Assembly: GCF_014705605.1 (NCBI RefSeq)
Contig: NZ_JACXIZ010000046.1
Coordinates: 1-62,899, forward strand
Length of the DNA stretch: 62,899 nucleotides
Direction of reading: 5' to 3'
Source: Paenibacillus sabuli
Lineage (GTDB): Bacteria; Bacillota; Bacilli; Paenibacillales; Paenibacillaceae
A program made the translations under genes and the position numbers. The notes under the pieces were generated by a model that saw only the letters and a list, made by a program, of their open reading frames with translations, did not search any database and was not told the DNA's origin. Of this stretch, positions 52,801 through 61,227 are shown one piece after another. The number at the start of each line of letters is the position of its first letter. Positions within the stretch are counted from its first letter, which is position 1.

Positions 52801-55142
52801 ACATGAATGTCCACTTTTCCCTCCGCGTCCGCCGCGTCGTCCAGATCGATCGTTGCGCTCGGCGTCTGGACATAGGACAGCCAGTCGCCCCATGCGGCGT
52901 CTTCCACCGCGTAGCGGACTTCCATAGCGGTCACGGCGCCTTCGTCCGCGGCCGTAAAATTAACTGCAATTTGCTTTTCATTCGTATGCCCGTGTCCATT
53001 GGCAAATAGCGCGGCGCCTTGCGGCGGCAAATGATCGAGCGAAAAAGGCTTGCTCGTCGCTGCGGTCGTATTGCCAGCTTCATCCGTCACATTCACATGG
53101 ATGCGGAGGACACCGGACACGCCGTTCAGCTCAAGATCTCCGTCTGCAGAAGTCAGCCAATCGCCTGTCCCGTAATCTTCGGGGGACTTCCCTTCCTCCA
53201 GAATAAGATAGGCGATGTCGCATTGGGCTGCATCACTGATGGCATCATCCACCACGACAGCTATCTCGGCACGGGAAGCATATACGCCATTGTTGCCATC
53301 GGGTTGAAATTCCACTTCCGGCGCGATGTTGTCCACCAGGAACGAGACGCCTTCAGCGCTGCCTACAGTGAACCGCTCGACATTCCCCAGGTTATCCTCG
53401 GTCTTCACGTGCAGATACAGATTCCCGTTCTCGCCCTCGGGCGTCGTCTCCGTCCAGGAAGCCGGCAGCAACTTTCCGTCGATCCGTTTCTCCCAGCCGC
53501 CGTCTGATTCGTCCGGTTGGCCCCCGCTATGCGTCCACATGACATACAACGTTCCCTGCTCGTCCGCCCGATTTCCCTCCAGCGTAATATCCACTGAATG
53601 GAAGGTCTTCGGCTGGTCAGACGCCGTGTAGGAAAAATTCGGTACGGGTGCAGCATCGTCCACGATGTAATCGCCAAACGTCTGCACCTCGGACTGATTG
53701 CCGATTTGGTCCGTGGCCCTTACCTCCAGCACGTGCGTACCCGCAGTTGCCGGTATTGTCGTGTCGACCTCGTCTGACGATTCGCTTTGCCATCCTCCCC
53801 CGTCCCAGCGGTAGTCCATGCTTTGTACGCCTGCATCATCCGAGGCACGAAGCGTAACGGGGATTCCGCCCGCACCCGCACTCTCGCTCGGGGAGGCCGT
53901 AATCGCCGGGGGGGTATTGTCGAAATAATACGGACCATGGCTTACATTGGTGGCATTCCCTCCCCGATCCTCAACGCGCACGTGCAGATAATACGCGCCA
54001 TCCACATTACCGGACGGGGGCAAGGCCTCCTCTGTCACTTCACTCGGATTTCCCGCGAACCCTACATCGGTCCAATTCCCGGAGCCTCCTCCCGTTCCTT
54101 CCACCCATTCATATTGCACCTTGGCCAACCCCGATCCGACATCTGTTGCCGTAATCTCCTCTTCGGGATTTTTTGTGTATGTATGACAGTACTCGCAGGT
54201 CACGCTGCTTTCGGGAAAGATGGCATCCAGCGTAATCGCTACGCCACTGGCCGCGAGCCCGTGTTCCGCACTGTCGTAGGTTGTTCCCCACGCATTGCCG
54301 GCAAAGTCGGTTACCGTCCCGACAAAATCCGTCACCTCCAATTGCGCGACATCATCGCCTTCTTTCACCCGGTAAATAAACCAACTGCCGTATCCGTTGT
54401 ACGAGCTAAAAATCGCTTCCTCTCCATTATTAAGCTGAAGTACGGCATCTTCCGGCATGATGGTCGGTTCATCGAACCGCGCCTGAAAGTAAATTGATTG
54501 CGTATAACCGCTGGTACTATATCTCCCATATACACCTGATTGAGCTTGCAAACGTTCGAATTGGGGAGGTGTAATATCGATCGCAATGGCGTTCTCGCCT
54601 CTTATAAAGGCGGTCAACTGGTTATAAATATCCGTTTGTCCAGAGACTTCATAGTTGGTGCCGCCGCTGCCAGAACAGGGGATGGTAAGGGTAAATGCCA
54701 GCGGCCCGCCATCGGTAGGCTTGAATTCAAGATCCTCGTCGTACAATTCCACACCGCCGCTATTCACCACCGTGAAGGTGAAGATAGCGGTTTGGTCGTC
54801 TTTTTTTCCGGCGTACTGAAAGTTCAGCGTAGGGGAAGAACCATAGTTGTCCAGAACCATCGGAATGCTGCCGCTTGTACAGCCGACAGGTTGGTTAAAT
54901 TCAATCATAAGCTCTATTTTTTCGCCATATGTATAGTAATACGGAACTTCCCCCACCCCGGTCAAGTGCGTCGCATTGTCGATCGGCTTCTCCTTCTCCA
55001 CATACACGTTGGTTACTTCCAGAGACGTATCCGCATGCGCCGGTATGACCGAAAATAATAACCACAAAAAACCGAACAGCAGCATCATTCCGGCAGTTCG
55101 TCCATACCTGCGCAAACCTGTCAGCATCAATACCATCAGCAT
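49869..55142 (-). CDS. Giant secreted Ig-repeat protein, 1757 aa
   Basis: An exported protein made almost wholly of Ig-like beta modules. The signal segment is residues about 18-37 (MMLLFGFLWLLFSVIPAHA). The middle part has modules ending DEAGN or DQIGN; about 1147-1590 are six tandem modules of 72-75 residues with the shared core FTENGSFTFxFxDxAGN and a following V..ID hinge; the last module (about 1590-1665) resembles a DUF5011/HYR-type domain (VRYSAGEPLIIVEGEAFDPFEG). There is a CEYC motif near residue 315. No SLH, LPXTG or other anchor is present, so it is released or held by its partner. AGGAGGAGG lies before the ATG. Lies between tetR (12 bp) and the SLH giant (53 bp). Adhesin, scaffold or matrix role is inference. 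Confidence 0.85.
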   Translation of the reverse strand: MLMVLMLTGLRRYGRTAGMMLLFGFLWLLFSVIPAHADTSLEVTNVYVEKEKPIDNATHLTGVGEVPYYYTYGEKIELMIEFNQPVGCTSGSIPMVLDNYGSSPTLNFQYAGKKDDQTAIFTFTVVNSGGVELYDEDLEFKPTDGGPLAFTLTIPCSGSGGTNYEVSGQTDIYNQLTAFIRGENAIAIDITPPQFERLQAQSGVYGRYSTSGYTQSIYFQARFDEPTIMPEDAVLQLNNGEEAIFSSYNGYGSWFIYRVKEGDDVAQLEVTDFVGTVTDFAGNAWGTTYDSAEHGLAASGVAITLDAIFPESSVTCEYCHTYTKNPEEEITATDVGSGLAKVQYEWVEGTGGGSGNWTDVGFAGNPSEVTEEALPPSGNVDGAYYLHVRVEDRGGNATNVSHGPYYFDNTPPAITASPSESAGAGGIPVTLRASDDAGVQSMDYRWDGGGWQSESSDEVDTTIPATAGTHVLEVRATDQIGNQSEVQTFGDYIVDDAAPVPNFSYTASDQPKTFHSVDITLEGNRADEQGTLYVMWTHSGGQPDESDGGWEKRIDGKLLPASWTETTPEGENGNLYLHVKTEDNLGNVERFTVGSAEGVSFLVDNIAPEVEFQPDGNNGVYASRAEIAVVVDDAISDAAQCDIAYLILEEGKSPEDYGTGDWLTSADGDLELNGVSGVLRIHVNVTDEAGNTTAATSKPFSLDHLPPQGAALFANGHGHTNEKQIAVNFTAADEGAVTAMEVRYAVEDAAWGDWLSYVQTPSATIDLDDAADAEGKVDIHVQYRDEAGNESEVYTIGATYDVTPPTITDAAFDPDGYTQENVTVTLSYTDNFTPAGTQDFQIEENGTRTLTVYDQAGNAATRVVNVDHIDRTSPVIQFVTNGNNHKQQAVSTIVLATDNASAPTALALEYAWSMRADALDAPEAWSGVDAGEAVELEAADGNWYLWVRAVDEAGNTRIAVSNSFWLDNTVPSVAEESFSPDQRTAMPVIATLTFSEPVYVSAPDALETPVTKYELTFAENGSVETRFADEAGNASVYTVNVDWIDTSLPTADVSRSTSNWTNQPVDVTVSVAGEPPRALRGIRGPDDAELIRIKTDGGDILGHPSADATVTEVVYRFHANGTLDFIVEDLETGLTSNGQAQVMNIDLQAPGGEIRYSTEYWTQEDVTVTLSVYDDSGMAPVIWSEGGDEIVFTENGEHTFRFRDAAGNETERTAFVDWIVRATPEPTVTFTPATWTSGPVTATLSFEQETAPIAMTNLDERTYTFEHNGTFTFRYADAAGNVGDSGPVTVDWIDREAPKGTLLFSERGWTNEDVTVSLLPSDNSGADVIFLNDGGSQHTFTENGSFTFTFRDAAGNENAVTAVVDRIDKTPPQASVRYSTIEPTNAPVRATIEPDEAGVQVVNNGGKTTYDFVENGNFTFILMDRAGNVTPVMAQVNHIVRDEPDVTVTYSTTEPTGGRVIARVSAADPSQTIYVTNNFRRHEYVFTENGSFTFFVQDEAGNRTTVEAVVTNIDTSLAEIALHYSKTEPTRESVTVTIASDRELTLREADGGLEQIFTRNETRWLQAQDALGNVYWLEITVDNIDREAPEVRYSAGEPLIIVEGEAFDPFEGMRIVDAQDGDLTSATTVRHSIDVHRAGEYELAFEAFDRAGNALRFTRPAQVIGRDALRGYVNGELPPSGTALTVRGYDIQLRPIGALGHLNVKWDRGFRAKGYFKSNGEWLDTDAITVTQYGYYTFLLQDQQRRYHLIHVYVVPE

Positions 55143-55154
55143 TCTCTCCTCCTC

Positions 55155-55745
55155 CTAATTTCCCCTCTTGATTCCATCCCAAAAATGCCCCCACGCCAGT
55201 TCGAATCCTTCCCAGAACGTCTCCGCAGATACGCACCGCTGCAATTGCCAGAACAAGCCGTCCATCATGCATAGCAACGCTCTGGCATAGATCGCGCTGT
55301 CTCCTGCCCGCACTTCGCCTCGGCGCATGCCTTCCTCAAATAGCTCGGCAAATAATTGACACTCCACATCAGCCAATTGATTGAGCGCTTCTTTCAAATT
55401 GGTTTGAAACACCTTCGGCGGGAACAACAACAACCGCATAAAGATTTTGAGCTGCAAATCGTCTTCAAAGTGAAAGTGAAAAAGCTCGCGAAGCAACCGG
55501 TGCAGCTGCGCCTGAGTTGAGAGATTTCGAAACTCCCGGGAGTGGGACTGGGCGATATCCAAATGATTGTTCAATACTTCTTTGTAAACTTGAAAAAATA
55601 CATCCTCCTTGTTTTTGTAAAAGGCGTATATAGCAGAAGGCGTGATGCCGACCTCATCTGCAATCAGCTTGACCGTCATACCTTCGTAACCTTTCTCGGC
55701 AAATAATCTAGCAGCGGCATCTATAATCGCTTTTCTGGTAGACAT
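55155..55745 (-). CDS. TetR/AcrR family repressor
   Basis: A 196-aa repressor. The N-terminal HTH is typical (IIDAAARLFAEKGYEGMTV, then LIADEVGITPSAIYAFYKNKEDVF); the C-terminal ligand domain is helical (FHFEDDLQLKIFMRLLLFPPKVF). It is the first gene of a unit with two giant exported proteins, separated from the first by 12 bp. A near-palindromic site overlaps the leader between its promoter and start codon, so it probably represses its own operon. The inducer is unknown; the domain family resembles regulators that bind fatty acyl or other hydrophobic ligands, but that is only a guess. Confidence 0.9.
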   Translation of the reverse strand: MSTRKAIIDAAARLFAEKGYEGMTVKLIADEVGITPSAIYAFYKNKEDVFFQVYKEVLNNHLDIAQSHSREFRNLSTQAQLHRLLRELFHFHFEDDLQLKIFMRLLLFPPKVFQTNLKEALNQLADVECQLFAELFEEGMRRGEVRAGDSAIYARALLCMMDGLFWQLQRCVSAETFWEGFELAWGHFWDGIKRGN

Positions 55746-55763
55746 GACTTCATAATCTCCTTA

Positions 55764-55780
55764 TGAATAAACGTTCATTA
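55764..55780 (-). promoter_or_regulatory. Candidate TetR operator
   Basis: TAATGAACGTTTATTCA (minus strand) is an imperfect palindrome centred on ACGT, with the ATGAACGTTCAT-like form of many TetR-family sites. It begins about 13 bases downstream of the -10, i.e. near the transcription start. Confidence 0.7.
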
Positions 55781-55792
55781 ACCTTATCTGAT

Positions 55793-55822
55793 ATTATAGA
55801 CCCGGGTCTTTTGGACTGTCAA
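55793..55822 (-). promoter_or_regulatory. Sigma-A promoter of the tetR-giant protein unit
   Basis: TTGACA (55822-55817), 18-base spacer, TATAAT (55798-55793), both perfect hexamers. Confidence 0.88.
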
Positions 55823-55848
55823 TGCTCAATTGAACGTCGCTTCGCGCG

Positions 55849-55889
55849 ACAAAACGAGCCTGCCGCATTAGGCGGCAGGCTCGTTTTGT
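55849..55889. terminator. Terminator of the aldo/keto reductase gene
   Basis: Perfect 18-base inverted repeat ACAAAACGAGCCTGCCGC with a 5-base loop; stem ends give TTTTGT. It insulates the tetR promoter from the aldo/keto reductase gene. Confidence 0.8.
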
Positions 55890-55904
55890 ATCAATTTGTG
55901 TATA

Positions 55905-56846
55905 CTAGCCCTGCAGCACATCCTCGATTCGCTGCACCACATCCGCGGCGAGCTTCACCCCGGCCGCCTTGACGTTCTCCTCGACCTGCTGGGGCCGGCT
56001 GGCGCCGACGAGCGCGCTCGACACGTTGGTCTGACGCAGGATCCAGGCCAGCGCGAGCTGCCCCACAGTCAGATCCAGCTCCTGCGCAATGCCGGCGAGC
56101 TGCTGCACCTTGGCGATCTTCTCCGCCGTCACGCCCTTTCGCATGCCGTCCTTCTTGGCCGCCCGGCTGTGCTCGGGGATCGCGTCCGCCGAGGCGTACT
56201 TGCCGGTCAGCAGCCCTTGCGCCAGCGGCGAATAGACGACCTGACCGATGCCGTTGCGCTCGCCGAACGGGATGATCTCCTTCTCGATATAGCGGTTGAA
56301 CATATTGTAGATCGGCTGATTGACGACGATCCGATCCAGCAGATAGCGATCCGCGACCGCCAGCGCCTCCTGCATCTGCGCCGCCGTCCACTCGCTGACG
56401 CCGACATACAGCACCTTGCCCTGGCGCACCAGATCGTCGAGCGCGCGCAGCGTCTCCTCGACCGGCGTCGACGGATCGTGGCGGTGGCAATAGTAGAGAT
56501 CAATATAGTCCGTCCCCAGCCGCTTCAGGCTGGCATGCGCCTGCTCGGTGACGTGCTTGCGCGAGAGTCCGCGGTCGTTGGGCCCGTCGCCCATCTCGCC
56601 GTATACTTTCGTCGCCAGCACGTAGCTTTCGCGCGGATACGCTTTCAGCGCCTGGCCCATGACCCGCTCGGCCGCGCCGCGTTCGTAGACGTTGGCGGTA
56701 TCAAAGAAATTGACGCCCGCCTCATAGGCCGCCGCAATCGACTTTGCCGCGGGATCCTGATCGACGTAGCCGCCGTACGTGAGCCAACTGCCCAGACTGA
56801 TTTCGCTCACCTTCAGACCGGTCTTGCCCAGCTTCCGATATTCCAT
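55905..56846 (-). CDS. Aldo/keto reductase
   Basis: A 313-aa NADPH-dependent oxidoreductase of the aldo/keto reductase superfamily, in the branch of K+-channel beta-subunit-like and YghZ-type proteins. The catalytic tetrad is visible: Asp and Tyr in NFFDTANVYERGAAE, Lys in VLATKVYGE and His in DLYYCHRHDP. Cofactor-binding loops near the C-terminus include ALVGASRPQQVEENV. AAGGAG is 11 bases before the ATG. It is divergent from an HxlR regulator, a frequent pairing for genes answering to electrophile or quinone stress; the substrate is unknown. Confidence 0.93.
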   Translation of the reverse strand: MEYRKLGKTGLKVSEISLGSWLTYGGYVDQDPAAKSIAAAYEAGVNFFDTANVYERGAAERVMGQALKAYPRESYVLATKVYGEMGDGPNDRGLSRKHVTEQAHASLKRLGTDYIDLYYCHRHDPSTPVEETLRALDDLVRQGKVLYVGVSEWTAAQMQEALAVADRYLLDRIVVNQPIYNMFNRYIEKEIIPFGERNGIGQVVYSPLAQGLLTGKYASADAIPEHSRAAKKDGMRKGVTAEKIAKVQQLAGIAQELDLTVGQLALAWILRQTNVSSALVGASRPQQVEENVKAAGVKLAADVVQRIEDVLQG

Positions 56847-56971
56847 TCGATGCCCAGCTCCTTTTACGTTGCGATAATTAAGCGCTTAGCTATGCGCCTG
56901 TCGGCACTGTGCGATACGCCCACCCGTTAAGTGTAGAAGAGTTTCTATCAAATGAGAAGTAGTGAAATCTT

Positions 56972-56991
56972 TCTCACTATATTATACTTGA
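56972..56991 (+). promoter_or_regulatory. Candidate HxlR operator
   Basis: Inverted repeat TAGTGA-N8-TCACTA located just before a TATACT -10 (56995-57000) of the HxlR gene, within the 196-bp divergent region. Confidence 0.45.
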
Positions 56992-57042
56992 TATACCTGC
57001 TATACAAAGGATAGCAAGTAGTGCGATTGGAGGAGGAAGAGC

Positions 57043-57375
57043 ATGAGCAACAGCAATCAGGTGCCGAAGGCACCGCTCGTCATCGAATGCAACATCGAAA
57101 AAACACTGGACGTGCTCGGCGGCAAGTGGGCGTTTCTCGTGCTGCGCGAGCTGTTCGGCGGCACCCGCCGCTTCGGCGAGCTGCAGCGCTCGATCCCGGC
57201 GGTCAGTCCGCGGGCGCTGACCAGCACGCTGCGCCACCTGGAGAACAAGGGCGTGCTCGAACGCACCGTCTATCCGACCGTTCCGGTGACGGTGGAGTAC
57301 ACGCTGACGCCCAAGGGCGAGGACCTGCACGGCATCATCAAAAATATGAAACTCTGGGCAGCGAAATGGACGTAG
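57043..57375 (+). CDS. HxlR family transcriptional regulator
   Basis: A 110-aa winged-helix regulator of the HxlR/YodB/HypR family. The core is IEKTLDVLGGKWAFLVLRELF, then RRFGELQRSIPAVSPRALTSTLRHLENKGVLE (written here in parts of the domain) and VEYTLTPKGEDLHGII. Cys16 sits just before the first helix (VIECNIEKT), the place of the redox-sensing Cys in HypR/YodB-type members. AGGAGG precedes the ATG. Divergent from the aldo/keto reductase gene, which it probably controls. Confidence 0.92.
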   Translation: MSNSNQVPKAPLVIECNIEKTLDVLGGKWAFLVLRELFGGTRRFGELQRSIPAVSPRALTSTLRHLENKGVLERTVYPTVPVTVEYTLTPKGEDLHGIIKNMKLWAAKWT

Positions 57376-57514
57376 CCCAAAGCTCCGCTCTGATTGCAAC
57401 TGACTGCGGCCGCTTGCGCAAACGCTGTATCGGCTTGCCAATGTTCAGATTTTGTTTAGATACAAATTGTATAATTTGATCAGAAAGCAACATGGACGAA
57501 GCGGAGGGCGAAGT

Positions 57515-57898
57515 GTGGCGAAGATTATGATCGTGGACGATGCCGCATTCATGCGCATGACACTGCGCGGCATATTGGAGAAGGGCGGGCACGAGGTCGC
57601 CTGCGAAGGGGCAAACGGCGAGGAAGCGGTCCGGCTGTACGGCACGCACCAGCCCGATCTGGTCACGATGGACATCACGATGCCCGTCATGGACGGCATT
57701 GAAGCGGTCCGTCAACTGATCGCCCGCCACCCCGCAGCCAGGATCCTGATGTGCTCGGCGATGGGCAATCAGAGGATGGTCGTCGATGCGGTCCTCGCCG
57801 GCGCCAAGGACTTTATCGTGAAGCCATTTAACGGCGAGCGCGTCCTCGAATCGGTCGAGCGCGCGCTGAGCAGCGCATTCTCACCCCCCAGCGTCTGA
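57515..57898 (+). CDS. CheY-like single-domain response regulator
   Basis: A 127-aa receiver domain with no output domain. The phosphorylation site is the Asp of TMDITMPVMDG, with the acidic pair in MIVDDAAFMR, the conserved Ser in LMCSAMG and the Lys in FIVKPFNG; these match CheY. A GTG start at 57515 follows GGAGGG by 6-7 bases. No chemotaxis or kinase gene is adjacent, so it is an orphan that either serves the flagellar switch or another kinase. Confidence 0.88.
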   Translation: MAKIMIVDDAAFMRMTLRGILEKGGHEVACEGANGEEAVRLYGTHQPDLVTMDITMPVMDGIEAVRQLIARHPAARILMCSAMGNQRMVVDAVLAGAKDFIVKPFNGERVLESVERALSSAFSPPSV

Positions 57899-57918
57899 AC
57901 ACGTTCCATGATTTAGAT

Positions 57919-57958
57919 AAAAGCCGTACGCAGGTCGTCTCCCTGCGTACGGCTTTTT
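57919..57958. terminator. Bidirectional terminator
   Basis: Perfect 16-base stem AAAAGCCGTACGCAGG with a 7-base loop and T-rich ends on both strands, between the CheY-like gene and the convergent PBP gene. Confidence 0.88.
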
Positions 57959-57976
57959 CATTCCCGCGTTCCCGCC

Positions 57977-60034
57977 TTAATTATCCGTCCCGCCATTCTC
58001 CTCGCCGTCCTGCGACAGTTGCTTGCCCTTCGGCTGACCGTCCAGACCGACGTACGCATCGTAGGCATCGAAGATCTGCCGGGCGATCGGCGCCGCGCCG
58101 CGGCCGCCGTAGCCGCCGTCGGGCACGACGACCGCCACCGCCAGTACCGGATCGTCGGCCGGCGCGTACGCGATGAATACGGCGTTCTCCACCTTTTTAC
58201 GATTGCCGACATCCTGCTGCGACGTCCCGGTCTTGCGCCGGAAATCATAAGGAAAGTCGTCGAAGCCCCGCACCGGCACCTGATCCATGCCGATCTCGAT
58301 CTCGCGCCAGTATTCGTCCGGTATGTCTACTTCGTTCAATACTTCGCGTTCATAGGTCCGCACCAGCTCGCCGTCGCTTGTCCGGATCTCCTTGACGAGC
58401 TGCGGCTTGATGCGCTGGCCCCGATTCGCCAGCATCGTCGCGTACTGCGCCAATTGCAGCGCCGTGTACTGGCCCTGCTGGCCAAAGGAGGCGTAGATCA
58501 ACGCAGACTGCGAGCTGCCCGATTCGGCCTCGTGGAAATAGTTGATGATGCCCGACGACTCGTTCGGCAGCCCGCTGCCGGTCGGCACGCCAAGTCCGAA
58601 TTCCTTGTTGTAACGATCCCACAGCTCGAGGCCCTCGTTGCCCGGCATCATGTAGAGCTTGTTGCCGACCATCTCCGACATGAACGCATTGGACGACTTG
58701 GCGATGGCCCGGGACGGATCGAGCAGACCATTGCGGGCGTTGCTGGCGTTGTTGACGCGCGTCTCGTAGCCCTCGCGGCCGAATTCGAAAAAGCCGATAT
58801 CATTGTACATCGTCGTCGTCGTGAACAGACCTTCGTTGAGGCCAAGCAGCACCGACAGCGGCTTTTGCGTGGAGCCGAGCGGCACGAGCGACGACGGGTG
58901 ATTGTAGCCTTCCTTGACGTCCTCGTAGTACGCCGGAACGCTGCGGATCGTGCCATTGTTGGTGAAGTACATCAGATAATTGTATTGCTCCTGCGACACG
59001 CCGTCCTTCCAGACATTAGGGTCGTAATCCGGCATGCTCGCCATCGCCACCACATTGCCCGTCTTGACCTCCATCGCCACGGCGTAGCCCGTCTTGGCAT
59101 AGGGGGCGTACTCCTGCGGATCGGAGGAGGTGTTGATCGTGTGCAGGTGATCGAGGATCGCCTGCTCGGTATCGAGCTGGATATCCCGATCGATCGTCAG
59201 ATAGACGTTGTTGCCCTTCTCCGGCAGCGTCAGCTCCATCGGCCCGACGATCCGGCTCATGTAGTCGACCGGATACGTCTTGAGGCCGTTGCGGCCGCGC
59301 AGCTCCTCCTGGAACATCAGCTCGATGCCGTCGTAGCCGACCAGCTCCTTGTCCAGGTATTGATCGGCTGGATCGCGGTTGCCGTTGTCCTCGGCAATAT
59401 CGACATAATACCTGATCGCATTGTTGCCCTGATTAAGGGAATTGAAGCCGCGCATATACCCGATCAACTGCACGGCAATCGTATCCTCGCTGTAATTGCG
59501 GATGCTCTCCTCCACGATCTCCACGCCGGGGTACAGGTCGCGGCGCTCCATGAAGTAGGCGATCTCGCGCTCGCTCAGGTCGGCCTTGATGCGGCGCGGC
59601 TCATAGACGTACGAGCGCCGGCCCTTGACGTCCATAATATCGAAAATCTGCTCCTCCGTGAGCGCCTCCGCGTCCGGCTCCCGGTTCGCGTTGAGCGCCT
59701 CGGCGAGCCGGCCCGCCATCTGCTGCGCTTGCTCGGTGCTCGTATCGTACGCCAGCGTGTAGTAGAGCGACTGCATAGAAGTCGAGTACGCGATCTCCTC
59801 GCCCCCTGCGGCGAGAATATTGCCGCGAATCGGCGGAATCTTGACATAGCGCGTGCCGATGCTGGCCTCCCGCTCCTTCATCTCCGGCCCCTCGACGAAC
59901 TGCAGCACGGCCAAGCGCACGATCAGCACCGAAAACGCGAAAAACGCGACAAAGAAAAACACGTTCAGCCGGAATGAAAAATTCCGGCGCTTGGCTGCCT
60001 CGCGCTTGCGCTGCTCCTCGGTACGCAATTGCAT
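57977..60034 (-). CDS. Class B penicillin-binding protein (PBP2-like transpeptidase)
   Basis: A 685-aa membrane-anchored D,D-transpeptidase that cross-links peptidoglycan. One N-terminal transmembrane helix (about 22-45), a dimerisation/pedestal domain (about 55-290, with YSTSMQSLYYTLAY and LIGYMRGF), and the penicillin-binding domain with the active-site S-x-x-K in GSTQKPLS (Ser about 388), SSN in AKSSNAFMSE, and KTG in RRKTGTSQQ. The pattern is of elongation-type PBP2 (MrdA/PbpA/PbpH). GGGGAGGA precedes the ATG by 6-8 bases. The type 2 IPP isomerase gene ends 59 bp upstream on the same strand; the two may share a transcript but a functional link is not obvious. Confidence 0.92.
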   Translation of the reverse strand: MQLRTEEQRKREAAKRRNFSFRLNVFFFVAFFAFSVLIVRLAVLQFVEGPEMKEREASIGTRYVKIPPIRGNILAAGGEEIAYSTSMQSLYYTLAYDTSTEQAQQMAGRLAEALNANREPDAEALTEEQIFDIMDVKGRRSYVYEPRRIKADLSEREIAYFMERRDLYPGVEIVEESIRNYSEDTIAVQLIGYMRGFNSLNQGNNAIRYYVDIAEDNGNRDPADQYLDKELVGYDGIELMFQEELRGRNGLKTYPVDYMSRIVGPMELTLPEKGNNVYLTIDRDIQLDTEQAILDHLHTINTSSDPQEYAPYAKTGYAVAMEVKTGNVVAMASMPDYDPNVWKDGVSQEQYNYLMYFTNNGTIRSVPAYYEDVKEGYNHPSSLVPLGSTQKPLSVLLGLNEGLFTTTTMYNDIGFFEFGREGYETRVNNASNARNGLLDPSRAIAKSSNAFMSEMVGNKLYMMPGNEGLELWDRYNKEFGLGVPTGSGLPNESSGIINYFHEAESGSSQSALIYASFGQQGQYTALQLAQYATMLANRGQRIKPQLVKEIRTSDGELVRTYEREVLNEVDIPDEYWREIEIGMDQVPVRGFDDFPYDFRRKTGTSQQDVGNRKKVENAVFIAYAPADDPVLAVAVVVPDGGYGGRGAAPIARQIFDAYDAYVGLDGQPKGKQLSQDGEENGGTDN

Positions 60035-60093
60035 AACTGGTCCTCCCCCCGGACGCCGATCCCCCGATCCGTCCGGCCCTTACTCGTTACGTT

Positions 60094-61197
60094 CTAGTAT
60101 ACTGGAACGTCCGGCCGATTCCAACTCCCCGCGTGGACGAGCCGGTCCGTGCCTCGCAGCGCCGCAAGATCGACCGCGCCGATACCCAGCATCGCCGCCC
60201 GCAGCTCCAGTTCGATCCGGGCCAGCAGTGCATCGAGCCGCTCCTCCGAGTCGACCGCCGCGGCCAGCAGCGAGCGGCCCAGCCCCGCCAGATCGGCGCC
60301 GAGCGCAATCGCCTTGGCGCAGTCGACGCCGGTGTGGATGCCGCCGCTGCCGATGATGCAGCCGCCCGGCGCGGCCGCCCGCGCCTCTCGGATGCAGACG
60401 GTGGTCGGCACGCCCCAGTCGGCGAACGCCGACGCCGCGGCGCGCCGCACGTCGTCGCGGCTGCGGTGCTTCTCCACCTCGCTCCAGCTCGTGCCGCCCG
60501 CGCCGGCGACGTCGACGAATGCGACGCCCGCGTCTGCGAACTGGCGCGCCGCTCGGCCGTCGATGCCCCAGCCGACCTCCTTGACGCCGACCGGCACCGG
60601 GAGCTCGCGGCACAGCCGCTCGATCTTGGCCAGCAGCCCCGCGAAGTTCGCGTCGCCGCCCGGCTGGAAGACTTCCTGCAGGCTATTGAGATGGAGCACG
60701 AGCGCGTCCGCCTCGGTCAGCTCCACCGCACGGCGGCATTCCTCGGCACCGTAGCCGTAGTTGAGCTGTACCGCCCCGAGATTGGCGAGCAGCGGCACGT
60801 CCGGCGCGCAATCGCGCACGCGGAAGGTCGCCGCCTGCTCCGGCGATTCCAGCGCCGCCCGTACCGAGCCCAGCCCCATCGCCCAGCCCCGCCGCTGCGC
60901 CGCTGCGGCGAGCCGCCGATTGATGTGATGCGCGCGGCTCGTGCCGCCGGTCATCGAGCTGACGAGCAGCGGCGCCCGCAGCGGCCTGCCGAGGAAGCGC
61001 GCGCTCAGATCGATGGCCGCGAAGTCCAGCTCGGGCAGGGCGTTGTGCCGGAAGCGGTACTGCTCGAAGCCCGCGCCCGTTCGCAGCCCCTGCACCTCCT
61101 CGTCCAGACAGATCGCGATATGCTCGGCCTTGCGGCGGGCGGTCTCCGACTGCGGCTCCGCGGCGCGCTCGCCCTCCCTTATTTCCTTTCTCGTCAT
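60094..61197 (-). CDS. fni: Isopentenyl-diphosphate delta-isomerase, type 2
   Basis: A 367-aa FMN- and NADPH-dependent enzyme interconverting isopentenyl and dimethylallyl diphosphate. Motifs: RKAEHIAICL at the N-terminus, LLVSSMTGGTSRAHHIN, GWAMGLGSVRAAL, LHLNSLQEVFQPGGD, VGVKEVGWGID and the FMN phosphate site CIIGSGGIHTGVDCAKAIALGAD. It lies in a minus-strand run with a carotenoid-type desaturase (30 bp gap) and the tail of a glycosyltransferase, consistent with isoprenoid supply for a pigment. Confidence 0.94.
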   Translation of the reverse strand: MTRKEIREGERAAEPQSETARRKAEHIAICLDEEVQGLRTGAGFEQYRFRHNALPELDFAAIDLSARFLGRPLRAPLLVSSMTGGTSRAHHINRRLAAAAQRRGWAMGLGSVRAALESPEQAATFRVRDCAPDVPLLANLGAVQLNYGYGAEECRRAVELTEADALVLHLNSLQEVFQPGGDANFAGLLAKIERLCRELPVPVGVKEVGWGIDGRAARQFADAGVAFVDVAGAGGTSWSEVEKHRSRDDVRRAAASAFADWGVPTTVCIREARAAAPGGCIIGSGGIHTGVDCAKAIALGADLAGLGRSLLAAAVDSEERLDALLARIELELRAAMLGIGAVDLAALRGTDRLVHAGSWNRPDVPVY

Positions 61198-61227
61198 TCG
61201 TGTACCCCCTTAGTCCTTTTGCCTTCG

